This document shows, piece by piece, positions 16,141 to 25,055 of a DNA stretch of 64,000 nucleotides (positions within the stretch are counted from its first letter, which is position 1; every line of letters begins with the position of its first letter). The notes under the pieces are model-generated. The model worked only from the letters and a program-made list of their open reading frames with translations. It was not told the origin of the DNA and searched no databases. Source of the stretch: Roseivivax lentus (GTDB taxonomy: Bacteria; Pseudomonadota; Alphaproteobacteria; Rhodobacterales; Rhodobacteraceae); NCBI RefSeq assembly GCF_900156805.1, contig NZ_FTOQ01000014.1, positions 1 through 64,000 on the forward strand, given 5' to 3'. A program made the position numbers and the translations under genes.

Positions 16141-17051
16141 TCCAGCACCTCGTCGACGGCGTGCTTGTGGGAGCGATCTACGCGCTCGGAGCCATCGGGC
16201 TGACGATGGTCATGCACATGCTGCGCTTCGCCAATTTCTCCCATGCGGAGCTGCTGTCGGTCGGGGCCTATGCGGCGCTGGTCTTCGAAAAGCTGTTCTC
16301 GGCTCTCGCCCCGCCGCTCGCCGCCAAGATCGGCCCCCTGTCGATGTCCTTAGCGCTGGCGCTCGCGGTTCTTGTCTCGATGGCGATCACCGCCGCCACC
16401 GCCGTGCTGATCGACAAGCTCGTCTTCAAGCGCATCCGCGAGCGGGGCGAGGAACTGTCGATGGTCTTCGCCTCCTTCGGTGTGGCGCTGATCGTCCGCA
16501 ACGTGATCGGGCTCGTCTTCGGGCTCGGCACCACGCTTTACAGCCGCGAGATCCCCTTCGCGATGGTCCTGAGCCTCGATCCCTTGATCCTCGTGCGGCC
16601 CGACCAGATCTTCACCCTCTCGGCGGCGCTCCTCCTGATGGTGATCCTGCACCTCGTCCTGTCGCGCACGACCTTCGGTTACAGCTTGCGCGCAGTGGCC
16701 GAGAACCCGGCGCTCGCGCAGATCGCAGGCGTCAACCTGCGCCGCATCGTGATCGCCGTCTGGGTGATCGGTGGCGGGCTGGCCGCGGCGGCCGGCGTGT
16801 TCTACGGGCTGACGAACCAGATCACGCCGATGATCGGACGCGACCTTCTGATGCCGGTCTTCGCCGCGACCATCGTCGGCGGGATCGGGTCGATCTACGG
16901 CGCGGCGGCGGGCGGTTTCCTCGTGGGCCTCGCCGCGAACCTCGCGCTGGTGATCCTGCCTTCGGGCTACAGCCCCTCGGTGCCGTTTCTCATCATCCTG
17001 CTCGTCCTCAGCTTCCGCCCGAGCGGCATCTTCGCATCGGAGCGCGCATGA
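16137..17051 (+). CDS. livH: Liv-type ABC transporter permease LivH
   Basis: This is a 304-residue inner-membrane permease with about eight hydrophobic segments, opening IQHLVDGVLVGAIYALGAIGLTMV. The characteristic AENPALAQIAGVNLRRI loop contacts the ATPase, and GGIGSIYGAAAGGFLVG is typical of LivH. It forms the translocation channel with LivM. The start overlaps livF and the stop overlaps livM by 4 bases each. Confidence 0.92.
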   Translation: MIQHLVDGVLVGAIYALGAIGLTMVMHMLRFANFSHAELLSVGAYAALVFEKLFSALAPPLAAKIGPLSMSLALALAVLVSMAITAATAVLIDKLVFKRIRERGEELSMVFASFGVALIVRNVIGLVFGLGTTLYSREIPFAMVLSLDPLILVRPDQIFTLSAALLLMVILHLVLSRTTFGYSLRAVAENPALAQIAGVNLRRIVIAVWVIGGGLAAAAGVFYGLTNQITPMIGRDLLMPVFAATIVGGIGSIYGAAAGGFLVGLAANLALVILPSGYSPSVPFLIILLVLSFRPSGIFASERA

Positions 17052-18016
17052 TCGGGCTTCTGTCCTACCTCGTCTTCTTCGCCACGGTGGCGACGATCCT
17101 TGCCATCGCGGTGCTGGGGCTCAACCTGCAATGGGGCAATACCGGGCTCTTCAACGGCGGCGTGGCCGCGTTCTTCGGGGCGGGGGCTTACGGCACGCTG
17201 ATCCTCGGCGGCACGCCGCAGGCGGGGCATCTGGGCGGCTTCGCCATGCCCTATCCGCTGGCGCTTTTAGGGGGCATGGCGGTGGCCGCCGCGCTGGCCT
17301 GGGGTGTGGGTCGGCTCACGCTCAAGCTCAGGCACGATTACCTCGCCATCGCGACCTTCGGCGTGGCGGTGGCCTTCGAGAACGTCATGCGCAATGCCGA
17401 ATGGCTCTCGGGCGGGGCCAAGGGCCTGCGCGGCTTCGAGCGGCCCTTGCAGGAGGGAATCGGCTCGGGTCTCGCCTATAACGCGCTCTATCTGGCCTTC
17501 GTGGCGTCGCTCTTGCTGCTCACCTACCTTTTCCTCGAACGGCTCGTGAGCTCCCCCTTCGGACGGCTCCTGCGCGCGATCCGGGAGGACGAAGAGGCCG
17601 CGCGCTCCCTCGGCAAGAACCCCGCGAAGGTGCGGCTCACGGCCTTTGTCACAGGCTCCGTCATCATGGGGATGGCGGGCGGGCTCTACGCCACCTTCTA
17701 CGCCTTCGTCAGCCCGCAGGACGTGCTGCCGATCCTGACCTTCCAGATCTGGGCCATGCTGATCGTGGGCGGCGCGGGCAACAATCGCGGCGCGATCCTG
17801 GGCGCGTTCCTGATGTGGGGGGCCTGGACGGCGAGCGGCTGGGCGCTGTCGCGCCACGCCCCGGTCGAGGCGCAGATCTATGCAGGTTCGATCCAATATG
17901 TCCTAATCGGATCGGTGATCGTGGGCATGCTGCTGTGGCGGCCGCAGGGGCTCTTCCCCGAACGGCTCGTCGTGTCGCAATCGGGCGGCGCCACCCGGCC
18001 CGCTCCGGCGAAATAG
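17048..18016 (+). CDS. livM: Liv-type ABC transporter permease LivM
   Basis: This is a 322-residue permease with about nine hydrophobic segments. LNLQWGNTGLFNGG near the start and the loop REDEEAARSLGKNPAKVRLTAF are LivM signatures (EAA-like coupling region). The end (LWRPQGLFPERL) is typical of the family. It is followed by 47 bases and the binding-protein gene, whose strong ribosome-binding site allows higher expression than the membrane parts. Confidence 0.92.
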   Translation: MIGLLSYLVFFATVATILAIAVLGLNLQWGNTGLFNGGVAAFFGAGAYGTLILGGTPQAGHLGGFAMPYPLALLGGMAVAAALAWGVGRLTLKLRHDYLAIATFGVAVAFENVMRNAEWLSGGAKGLRGFERPLQEGIGSGLAYNALYLAFVASLLLLTYLFLERLVSSPFGRLLRAIREDEEAARSLGKNPAKVRLTAFVTGSVIMGMAGGLYATFYAFVSPQDVLPILTFQIWAMLIVGGAGNNRGAILGAFLMWGAWTASGWALSRHAPVEAQIYAGSIQYVLIGSVIVGMLLWRPQGLFPERLVVSQSGGATRPAPAK

Positions 18017-18063
18017 AGATTATCAATGAAGCCAACCAACAGAACCAACAGGGAGACGAAGGA

Positions 18064-19338
18064 ATGACCAAGACAGGGAACCTGCTGCGCACGGGCGCGG
18101 CCATGGGGCTGGCGCTCGCGGCGATGAGCGTCGCCGACACAGCCGCCGCGCAGGAATGCAGCGTCAAGGTGGGCGCGGTGCTGCCCACCTCGGTCGATTG
18201 GGGCCGTCCAATCGCCGAGACCGCGCAATGGGTGGTCGACCAGGTCAACGAGGCCGGCGGCGTGAACGATTGCCAGGTCGAGATGGTTCTGCGCGACACC
18301 CAGGTCGATCCCAAGGTCGGTGTCGATGCCGCCAAGGCGCTTGTCGATCTCGACGGCGTGCCGGTGCTGCTCGGGGCCGTTTCCTCGGGCGTGTCGATGC
18401 CGATCCTGACCTCGGTAACGGTGCCCGCGGGCGTCATGCAGATGTCGTGCTGCTCGTCCTCGACCGCCTTCACCGCGCTCGCCGAGGAAGGCAAGACCGA
18501 CGGGCTGTGGTTCCGCACCTTCGCCACGACGGGCGTGCAGGCGGCGGTCGGCGCGAAGGTCGCGCAGGACCAGGGCTGGAAGAAGGTCGCGGTCTTCTAC
18601 AAGAACGACGATTGGGGCCAGGATATCGGCAAGCTCGTCGCCGCCGATCTCGAAGCGCTCGGGATCGAGGTCACGGCCTCGGTCGCCATCAACGACGCCC
18701 AGCCCAGTTACCGCGCCGAGGCGGCCTCGGCGCTTTCGGGCCAGCCCGACGCGATCTATCTCGCTCTTTATCCGAACGAGGGCACGGCCACGGTGCGCGA
18801 ATGGATCTCGCTCGGCGGCACGCAGAACATGATCCTCGCCAATTCGCTGAAATCCGAGGAATTCCGCGAGAATGTCGGCATGGATTACCTCTCCAATGCC
18901 TGGGGCACCGACACCGCCTCCCCGCGCGCCGACAGCGCCACAGCCTTCGTCGACGCCTACCAGGCGCGCTTTGACGGCCCGCCGAACGGTCCGGGCCTCG
19001 CCAACAGCTACGACGCCACGATGATCGCGCTTCTGGCGATGGAAGCGGCGGGCAAGGACGCCACGGGGGCCGAGATCGCCGCCGCTGTGCCCCGCGTGAC
19101 CGACCCCGCGGGCACGCCGGTTACCGCCGACAGCGCCGGCTTCACCCAGGCGCGCGAGGTCTTCGCCGAGGGCGGCAGCGTCATGTATCAAGGCGCCACG
19201 GGCAACGTGCGCTTCGACGCCAATGGCGACGTCTCGGCCCCGGCCGTGGTGTGGAAATTCGGCGAGGCGGGCATCGACGAGGTCGAATACCTCTCGCTCG
19301 ACGACGTGGATGCCTTCATGAGCGCGCTGCAGAAGTGA
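18064..19338 (+). CDS. Periplasmic binding protein of the Liv-type transporter
   Basis: This 424-residue protein has a Sec signal peptide (basic start, hydrophobic core GAAMGLALAAMSV, cut near AAA-Q) followed by a type I periplasmic binding fold: VKVGAVLPTSVDWGRP, the ligand-loop region SCCSSSTAFTAL, KKVAVFYKNDDWGQ. Its sequence resembles the amide/urea/aromatic-binding branch more than LivK itself, and the two consecutive Cys in the ligand loop are unusual. A GGGAG-GAAGGA region just upstream of the ATG gives efficient translation. It closes the operon with the two reductases, so its ligand is probably the substrate of that pathway. The ligand cannot be read from the sequence. Confidence 0.9.
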   Translation: MTKTGNLLRTGAAMGLALAAMSVADTAAAQECSVKVGAVLPTSVDWGRPIAETAQWVVDQVNEAGGVNDCQVEMVLRDTQVDPKVGVDAAKALVDLDGVPVLLGAVSSGVSMPILTSVTVPAGVMQMSCCSSSTAFTALAEEGKTDGLWFRTFATTGVQAAVGAKVAQDQGWKKVAVFYKNDDWGQDIGKLVAADLEALGIEVTASVAINDAQPSYRAEAASALSGQPDAIYLALYPNEGTATVREWISLGGTQNMILANSLKSEEFRENVGMDYLSNAWGTDTASPRADSATAFVDAYQARFDGPPNGPGLANSYDATMIALLAMEAAGKDATGAEIAAAVPRVTDPAGTPVTADSAGFTQAREVFAEGGSVMYQGATGNVRFDANGDVSAPAVVWKFGEAGIDEVEYLSLDDVDAFMSALQK

Positions 19339-19345
19339 CGATCCG

Positions 19346-19374
19346 AGGCGGCGCCGGCAGGTTCGGCGCCGCCT
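19346..19374 (+). terminator. Terminator-like hairpin after the Liv operon
   Basis: A perfect 10-base stem (19346-19355 with 19365-19374) with a 9-base loop starts 7 bases after the binding-protein stop, in the convergent space before the cytochrome b561 gene. There is no T-run, so it may be a factor-assisted terminator or 3' stabiliser. Confidence 0.6.
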
Positions 19375-19463
19375 CCACTCAGAGGTCTATGCGGCCAGTG
19401 GCCCGCGCAGGCAGGTCACCGTGAACCACAAGGCCACGTCGATTTGGCAAACCGGAAAAGGGC

Positions 19464-20021
19464 TCAGCGCGTTCCGCGACGATAGGGCGGCCACATGCGC
19501 GAAAAGACGCCGTCCCGCTTGATGAGCCCGTGCTGCAGCGCCGCAAGCACATGCACTCCGACGATCCCGGTGATGAGGTAGCTGCCGTAGAAATGCGCGC
19601 TCTTGGCGATCTCGGCCACCGCATCGGATCGGGGGGCCAGCTTCGGAAACCCGATCGCGTTCAGCGTCTCGATGGGAAAGCCGCCCGCGACGACCCGGAT
19701 GTAGCCCGCAACGGGCATCGCCAGGATCAGCACGTAAAGCGCCATGTGGCTGGCATGGGCGGCGCGCTGCTGCCACACCGGAATGTGATCGGGCAAGGGC
19801 GGCGCCGGGCGCAGGCCGCGATAGGACAGGCGGATCACCGCCATGACGAAGATCAGGACGCCCGTATTCTTGTGATAGATGTAGAGCGAATTCTGGAAGG
19901 GCCGGCTAAGCCCTTCCTGAACCATGAGAAATCCCACCGGGATGGTCGACAGGATCAACAGCGCCATGGCCCAGTGCATCACCCGGGCGAAGGTCGTATA
20001 ATCGGATTGGGCCTTGTCCAT
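19464..20021 (-). CDS. Cytochrome b561 family membrane protein
   Basis: This 185-residue protein has four hydrophobic segments and His residues in the expected places for two b-type hemes: His in RVMHWAMA, in IYHKNTG, in SAHFYGSY and in GVHVLAALQH. It acts in the inner membrane as a quinol oxidase or electron carrier, in the superoxide-oxidase/CybB-like group. The start at 20021 gives MDKAQSDY and the usual family length. It faces the Liv operon convergently and is divergent from the next plus-strand gene across ~100 bases. It appears to stand alone. Confidence 0.88.
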   Translation of the reverse strand: MDKAQSDYTTFARVMHWAMALLILSTIPVGFLMVQEGLSRPFQNSLYIYHKNTGVLIFVMAVIRLSYRGLRPAPPLPDHIPVWQQRAAHASHMALYVLILAMPVAGYIRVVAGGFPIETLNAIGFPKLAPRSDAVAEIAKSAHFYGSYLITGIVGVHVLAALQHGLIKRDGVFSRMWPPYRRGTR

Positions 20022-20120
20022 CGCGCACCTCACACAAGGGCATGTTAGCGCCGTGACTGCACGCTGCAAGCGATACCGGCGAGGGCTTGACGCGGCCCGC
20101 TTCCCGCTCAAATCAGCGCT

Positions 20121-20876
20121 ATGACCATGCTGCCGACAGATTCCACCGCGCGGGCGCGGCACGATTGGGCGAACGGGTTCCGTTTTCCGCCCGCGGTACT
20201 GCGTTTTGCCGCCGCCTCGCTGGCCGGTGCGGTCCTCGTGGCCGCGCTCTCCGCCGGGCTGTTCGACGCGGCGCTGGTCCATGTCGCGGTGACCACAATC
20301 CTGTTCCTCGCCGCGGCGCTCTTCGCCGCGACGCGCATGGCCCGCGATTATCCCCACGCGGCTCTCGGGCTGGCCAACGTCGTCACGCTGGCACGACTCG
20401 GCCTGACCGCGGCCCTGGTCAGCCAGATCCTGTCGGGCGAGGCCACGCCGTGGCTCGTCTTCGCGCTTGCGGTGGCGGCCCTGTGCCTCGATGGCATGGA
20501 TGGCTGGCTCGCGCGCTGGCAGCGACTGACCTCGCGCTTCGGGGCGATGTTCGACATGGAGGTGGATGCGGCACTGGGCCTCGTGCTGGCGCTGAACGCG
20601 CTTGCCGCGGGCACGGTCGGCCCGGCGGTCCTGCTGCTGGCGCTGCCGCGATACGCCTTTGCCGCCACGGGGCGCATCCTGCCGTGGATGGCGCGTCCGC
20701 TGCCCGAGCGGCGGGGCCGCAAGCTGGTCTGCGTGCTGCAGATCGCGGCCCTGATCGCGCTGCAGCTGCCGCTGCTGGGCGACATGCAGGCCGCGCTGAT
20801 CGTCACCGCGACGGCACTGGCGCTGGCCTGGTCCTTCGGGCGCGATATCCTCTGGCTGTGGCGGAACCGGCCGTGA
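20121..20876 (+). CDS. CDP-alcohol phosphatidyltransferase family protein
   Basis: This 251-residue integral membrane enzyme contains the exact family motif D-G-x2-A-R-x8-G-x3-D-x3-D, seen here from DGWLAR to MFDMEVD (about residues 137-155). That motif binds CDP-diacylglycerol and two metal ions. About six to seven hydrophobic segments surround it. The enzyme transfers an alcohol headgroup (or a phosphatidyl group) at the inner membrane. The acceptor is not predictable, and it is larger than PgsA-type enzymes at the N-terminus. Its stop overlaps the GTG of the sulfatase-fold gene, so the next two genes form one operon with it. It is probably part of a lipid-headgroup pathway. Confidence 0.88.
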   Translation: MTMLPTDSTARARHDWANGFRFPPAVLRFAAASLAGAVLVAALSAGLFDAALVHVAVTTILFLAAALFAATRMARDYPHAALGLANVVTLARLGLTAALVSQILSGEATPWLVFALAVAALCLDGMDGWLARWQRLTSRFGAMFDMEVDAALGLVLALNALAAGTVGPAVLLLALPRYAFAATGRILPWMARPLPERRGRKLVCVLQIAALIALQLPLLGDMQAALIVTATALALAWSFGRDILWLWRNRP

Positions 20877-22510
20877 CCGCCCTGCCCGTCCGGGCCCTGC
20901 TTCGGCTTCTGCTCGCCACGCTGGTTCTGCATCTGCTGCTGATCCAGCCGAACCATCCCGCGGCCATGACCTGGCAGGCCCTGCTGCTCTTCCCGCTGGA
21001 ACTGCCGCTGATCCTGTTGCTGCTGATCGCGGCCAGGGGCCTTGCGGCGACGCTCCTGCGCGGGTTCCTCGCCGTGGCGCTGACGGTGATCGCGGTGCTC
21101 AAGACCGCCGATTTCGCGATGTTCACGGCGCTGGCCCGGGGCTTCAATCCTGTCGCCGACCTGGTGCTGATCGATGCCGGTCTGCGGCTTCTGTCGGGCT
21201 CCGTCGGGATCGTCCCGGCGATCCTCACGGGCCTTGCCGCGATCCTCGCCACCTGCGCCATCGCCGCCGCGACCTGGTGGGCGACGGGCGTCTGGGCGGC
21301 CCTCTCGGTGCCGCGCGGCGTGCGACCGGCGGCGGGCCTCAGCGCGATCGTCTTTTCAGGCCTCGTGTTGGCGCAGATCGGCGAGAGCTGGGGCAAGTGG
21401 CGCCTGCCCGTCTCACCGCCCGGCGCGGCCTTCACCGCGCGTCTTGGGCTGGAACGCGGCGCCCTCATCCGTGACACGATGGCCGAACTGCGCGCCTTCC
21501 GCCTCGCCGCGGCGACCGATCCCTTGGCCGAGGCAAGCGGCCTGCTCGACCGGATCGACCGCGACGTACTGATCGTCTTCGTCGAAAGCTACGGGCGCAC
21601 CAGTCTCGACACGCCCTATTACGCCGATCTGCACCGCGAAACCCTGCGGCGCAACGAGGCGCGCCTGCAGGAGTTGGGCCTTTCCATGACCTCCGGCATC
21701 CTCGAGGCACCGACGCGGGGCGGGCAAAGTTGGCTGTCGCACGCGACCTTCGCCAACGGGCTCTGGGTGACCGACCAGACGCGGTATGGCGCCGCCCTCG
21801 CCTCGGGGCGCGAGACGCTTTTTCACATCGCGGCACGGTCGGGCTTTCACACCGCGGCGATCATGCCTCAGATCACCCTCGACTGGCCCGAATCTTCGGT
21901 GATGGGCTTTGACACGATCCTGGCCGCCAGCGATCTGGGCTATCGCGGCGAAGCCTTCAACTGGGTCACCATGCCCGATCAATACACCTTTTCGGCGCTC
22001 GACCGTTTGCTGCGCGACGCGGTGACCGACAAGCCCGTCTTCGCCCAGTTCGCGACCGGATCCTCGCACGCGCCCTGGGTGCCGGTGCCGCAACTGGTTT
22101 CCTGGGACGAGATCGGCGACGGGCGCATCTTCAACGAGATGGCCGCGTCGGGCGATACCCCGAAGGAAGTCTGGCGCGACCGCGACCGCGTTCGCCTGCA
22201 ATACCGCAAGGCCATCGACTACGCGCTCGACACGGTCTTCGCCTACGCCGCGCTGCACGCGGAGGATCCGCCGCTTCTGATCGTGCTCGGCGATCACCAG
22301 GCGGCCGATTTCGTGTCGCTCGACGACACCGCGCAGGTGCCGATCCACGTGATCGGGCCGCCGCACCTCGTGTCGGAGATCGACGCCTGGGGCTGGACGC
22401 CCGGCCTGATCCCAGCCTCCGACAGCCCGGTGATCGCCATGGACCGGATGCGCGATCTGCTGATCGAGGCGTTTTCCTCGGGGATCGAGGTCGCCGAGGC
22501 ATCTCGATGA
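20873..22510 (+). CDS. Membrane-anchored sulfatase/phosphoglycerol-transferase-like protein
   Basis: This is a 545-residue protein. The first ~180 residues carry about five hydrophobic spans, and the rest is an alkaline-phosphatase/sulfatase-superfamily domain beginning LIVFVESYGRTSLDT. It continues with GGQSWLSHATF (the region of the nucleophile in LTA-synthase-like enzymes) and ends with VLGDHQAADFVS, whose Asp/His bind metal. The architecture matches LtaS/OpgB-like enzymes that move phospho-headgroups from lipids to periplasmic acceptors, or phosphoethanolamine transferases. The start is the GTG at 20873, overlapping the previous stop; a longer upstream frame overlaps that gene and is not real. 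The stop overlaps the start of the next gene. Confidence 0.82.
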   Translation: MTALPVRALLRLLLATLVLHLLLIQPNHPAAMTWQALLLFPLELPLILLLLIAARGLAATLLRGFLAVALTVIAVLKTADFAMFTALARGFNPVADLVLIDAGLRLLSGSVGIVPAILTGLAAILATCAIAAATWWATGVWAALSVPRGVRPAAGLSAIVFSGLVLAQIGESWGKWRLPVSPPGAAFTARLGLERGALIRDTMAELRAFRLAAATDPLAEASGLLDRIDRDVLIVFVESYGRTSLDTPYYADLHRETLRRNEARLQELGLSMTSGILEAPTRGGQSWLSHATFANGLWVTDQTRYGAALASGRETLFHIAARSGFHTAAIMPQITLDWPESSVMGFDTILAASDLGYRGEAFNWVTMPDQYTFSALDRLLRDAVTDKPVFAQFATGSSHAPWVPVPQLVSWDEIGDGRIFNEMAASGDTPKEVWRDRDRVRLQYRKAIDYALDTVFAYAALHAEDPPLLIVLGDHQAADFVSLDDTAQVPIHVIGPPHLVSEIDAWGWTPGLIPASDSPVIAMDRMRDLLIEAFSSGIEVAEASR

Positions 22511-23451
22511 GGCGTCCCGGTCTGCCGTCCTGGACGCTCCGTGCGGTGCAGGGAGCCATCGCGCTGGGGCTTCTGGTGCTTCTCTGGCAGGTCGCGGGCG
22601 GCGAGGAGGCCGCGCAAAGCCTCACCTCGGCGAACCCCGCCTGGCTGGCGGCGGCCCTTGCCGCGCTGACCCTTCAGACGGTGCTTTCGGCGCTGCGCTG
22701 GCGGCTGACCGCGGCGCAGCTCGGCATCACGATCGACCCGCGCGCGGCGCTGCGGGAATATTACCTCTCGCAGGTGGTGAACCAATCGCTGCCGGGCGGC
22801 GTGCTCGGCGATGCGGAGCGGGCGCGGCGCGCCCGCGCGCAGGCCGGGTTCCTGGCCTCTGGTCAGGCGGTCCTCTTCGAGCGTCTGGCGGGCCAGGCGG
22901 GCCTTTTCCTGTGCACCGCGACGGCCTTCATCCTGACGCTCGCCCTGCCCGGCGGGGTGGTCTGGCCGGATTGGCTGCGCGCGCCGGTGGCCGGGTTCGT
23001 CGGGCTCGGGCTGTGCCTGCCCTTTGGGTTCTACGCCGCCACGCGCCTTGACGGGCGGCTGGGGCGCGGCCTGCGCGCCTTCGGAGCGGCGATGGTCACG
23101 GCCCTTGCGGCCCGTTCCGTCATCGTCCGGCAGCTGCTGCTGAGCCTTGCCACCACGGCCTGCAACCTTGCGGCCTTCGCCTTCTGCGCCGAGGCGGTCG
23201 GGCACGGCCTGCCGCCCGCGGCGGTCGCGGCCTTCGTGCCGCTCATCCTGCTGACGATGCTGGTCCCGCTCACCATCAGCGGCTGGGGCCTGCGCGAAGG
23301 CGCGGCGGCGGCGCTCTTTCCGGTGGCGGGCGCCTCGGCGAGCGGCGGTCTGGCCACCAGCATCGTCTTCGGGCTCATGCTGATCGTCTCGACCCTGCCC
23401 GGTCTTCTGGTGCTGCTCGGGCGGCGGCCCGATCCGGTCGGGTCGCGCTGA
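22507..23451 (+). CDS. Lysylphosphatidylglycerol-synthase-type transmembrane protein (UPF0104)
   Basis: This 314-residue protein has about seven to eight hydrophobic segments. LSALRWRLTAAQLG, REYYLSQVVNQSLPGGVLGDAERARR and SGWGLREGAAAALF are the conserved blocks of the LPG_synthase_TM/UPF0104 family, which act as flippases or membrane partners of lipid-modifying enzymes. No soluble aminoacyl-transferase domain is attached. It overlaps the sulfatase-fold gene by 4 bases, and its stop abuts the convergent RidD-C-type reductase gene with no spacer, so the two transcription units must terminate inside each other. Likely it translocates the lipid or carrier product of the two preceding enzymes. 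Confidence 0.85.
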   Translation: MRRPGLPSWTLRAVQGAIALGLLVLLWQVAGGEEAAQSLTSANPAWLAAALAALTLQTVLSALRWRLTAAQLGITIDPRAALREYYLSQVVNQSLPGGVLGDAERARRARAQAGFLASGQAVLFERLAGQAGLFLCTATAFILTLALPGGVVWPDWLRAPVAGFVGLGLCLPFGFYAATRLDGRLGRGLRAFGAAMVTALAARSVIVRQLLLSLATTACNLAAFAFCAEAVGHGLPPAAVAAFVPLILLTMLVPLTISGWGLREGAAAALFPVAGASASGGLATSIVFGLMLIVSTLPGLLVLLGRRPDPVGSR

Positions 23452-24279
23452 TCAGGGCGCGGCGCTGCGCCGTGGGCGATCATGCACCGCCTCGATCGCG
23501 GCCTGCGCATCGGCGTTCAACCCGCAATCGAACACCACATCGGAGCCGAGCGAGAAGACCCGCGTGTCCGGACGGATCGCATCGGCGAGCTTCTCGGTGG
23601 GCGACGGCATGGTCAGGCCCTGCTGCCCGCCGCCAATCAGAAGCGGCGCGATCGCGACCTGAAGCCGGGTCAGAAGGCCCGCTTCGAGGAACCGCGAAAT
23701 GGTGATGCCGCCGCCCTCGATCATCAGCGTGGAGAGGCCCGCGTCGTGCAGCGCCTCCAGCACCGCGGCGGGATCGATGAGACCGTCCTCTGCCGGAAGG
23801 CGGATCACCTCGATGCCCGGCGCGCGCGCCCGGTCCACGGACTGGATGACGATCCGCCGCGCACCGTCGGCCTGCAGAAGCGGCGCGTCGTCGGGCAGCC
23901 GTCCGCGCGGATCGACGACGATGCGCGCGGGGTTCGGGCCCGGGCAGAGGCGCACGGTCAGCCGCGGGATATCGTGCAGCGCGGTGCGCACGCCGATGAC
24001 CACGCCGTCCACCAGCGCCCGCATGCGGTGCAGATGAGCCAGCCCGTCCGGGCCGGACACGTCGCGCGCATCGCCCGTCACCGTTGCGATCCGACCGTCG
24101 AGCGACTGGCCGATCTGCGCCACGGTCACCGGACCGAGGTCGCGACGCGCGAGCGGGCCGTAGAGCGCGATGGCCTCGGCCTCGCGCGGGCTCCAATGGC
24201 CGCAGCAGGCGCAGGCCCGCCCCTGCCGCACCGCGAGCATCCGCTCCCAGACCCGTTCGCTGACATCAATCGGTTGCAT
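23452..24279 (-). CDS. RibD C-terminal-type reductase
   Basis: This 275-residue protein belongs to the dihydrofolate-reductase-like RibD-C family. The core (about 55-270) has VAQIGQSLDGRIAT, the HRMRALVDGVVIGVRTAL block with PRLTV, and the C-terminal LMIEGGGITISRFL glycine motif for NADPH binding. The usual N-terminal cytidine-deaminase domain is absent, replaced by ~55 residues with CACCG that could bind metal. In riboflavin synthesis this domain reduces the ribosyl side chain of the GTP cyclohydrolase II product. Here, with that cyclohydrolase four genes upstream, a similar reduction in another pathway is likely. The ATG at 24279 lies within the end of the methyltransferase gene (14-base overlap). 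It is last in its operon. Confidence 0.87.
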   Translation of the reverse strand: MQPIDVSERVWERMLAVRQGRACACCGHWSPREAEAIALYGPLARRDLGPVTVAQIGQSLDGRIATVTGDARDVSGPDGLAHLHRMRALVDGVVIGVRTALHDIPRLTVRLCPGPNPARIVVDPRGRLPDDAPLLQADGARRIVIQSVDRARAPGIEVIRLPAEDGLIDPAAVLEALHDAGLSTLMIEGGGITISRFLEAGLLTRLQVAIAPLLIGGGQQGLTMPSPTEKLADAIRPDTRVFSLGSDVVFDCGLNADAQAAIEAVHDRPRRSAAP

Positions 24280-25054
24280 GCGCACCGTTCCTTTCCGCGC
24301 CGGGCGGCATCGCGAGGATATCGCCATGCCCGATCCGGCATGTACTGCGCGCCGCATCTGCCACGCGCATCGCACCCCAGGCTTCGGCGCTTGCCGCGCC
24401 GGCCTCTGCCGCCGCCGCGGCTATTCCCTCGACCAGCGCGGCCTGCAGCGCCGCCGATGCCGGACCGAGCTGCCAGGGGCTGGACGCGTGCTGCACGTCG
24501 AAGCCTTCCCGCGCGAAGGCCGATGCCGCGGTCTCGACCGCGTCGGGGCCCAGCGCCGGACCGAGGCCCTTGTCGCCGCGCTGGTGGCGGTTGAAGGCCT
24601 CCGTTACGGCCGCGTCCTCGGCGTCCGCAGGGCTCCATTCCATGTCGCCATCATAGGACAGGGCGGCATAGACGGGCACCCGCACCCGCGCCGCGAGGTC
24701 GCGCAGCCACGCCTCGGGCATGAGATCGAGAAGCGCCGACGCGGTCACCAGCGTCACACCCTCGAGCGGCAGCGCCTCGAGATCGCCGAGATCCATCGCC
24801 CATGTCTCCGCCTGCCCGCCCGCGCAATCGGCGGCCCGGCGCAGCAGGTGCGGGTCGTTGTCGACCAGCCGCCAGAACGTGCCCGCGGGCAGATGCGGCG
24901 CCATCGCGCGCACGGTCGAGCCAGTGCCGCATCCGAGATCGAGGATCACCGGATCGGGCCCCGCCGCCCGGGCCGCGCGCCGCAACAGTGCCGCGTCCCG
25001 CGCGGCGTGATCGGCGGGTTCGCGCAAGGCCAGCCAGTCGGCGGAAAATCCCAC
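24266..25054 (-). CDS. Class I SAM-dependent methyltransferase
   Basis: This 262-residue enzyme has motif I as VILDLGCGTGSTVRA (about residues 36-50), the acidic loop WRLVDNDP, and MDLGDLEAL then VTLVTASALLDLM as motifs II-III. The chosen start is a GTG at 25054, immediately after the stop of the pterin-synthase-like gene. The C-terminal part (RVADAARSTCRIGHGDIL) overlaps the reductase start. The acceptor (N, O or C) cannot be predicted. By position it would methylate an intermediate derived from GTP cyclohydrolase II and the pterin-synthase homologue. Confidence 0.85.
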   Translation of the reverse strand: MGFSADWLALREPADHAARDAALLRRAARAAGPDPVILDLGCGTGSTVRAMAPHLPAGTFWRLVDNDPHLLRRAADCAGGQAETWAMDLGDLEALPLEGVTLVTASALLDLMPEAWLRDLAARVRVPVYAALSYDGDMEWSPADAEDAAVTEAFNRHQRGDKGLGPALGPDAVETAASAFAREGFDVQHASSPWQLGPASAALQAALVEGIAAAAAEAGAASAEAWGAMRVADAARSTCRIGHGDILAMPPGAERNGAHATD

Positions 25055-25055
25055 G

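Noticed and set aside
20087-20872. Upstream extension of the sulfatase-fold gene
   Set aside because: It overlaps the whole CDP-alcohol transferase gene in another frame; the GTG at 20873 gives the normal membrane start.
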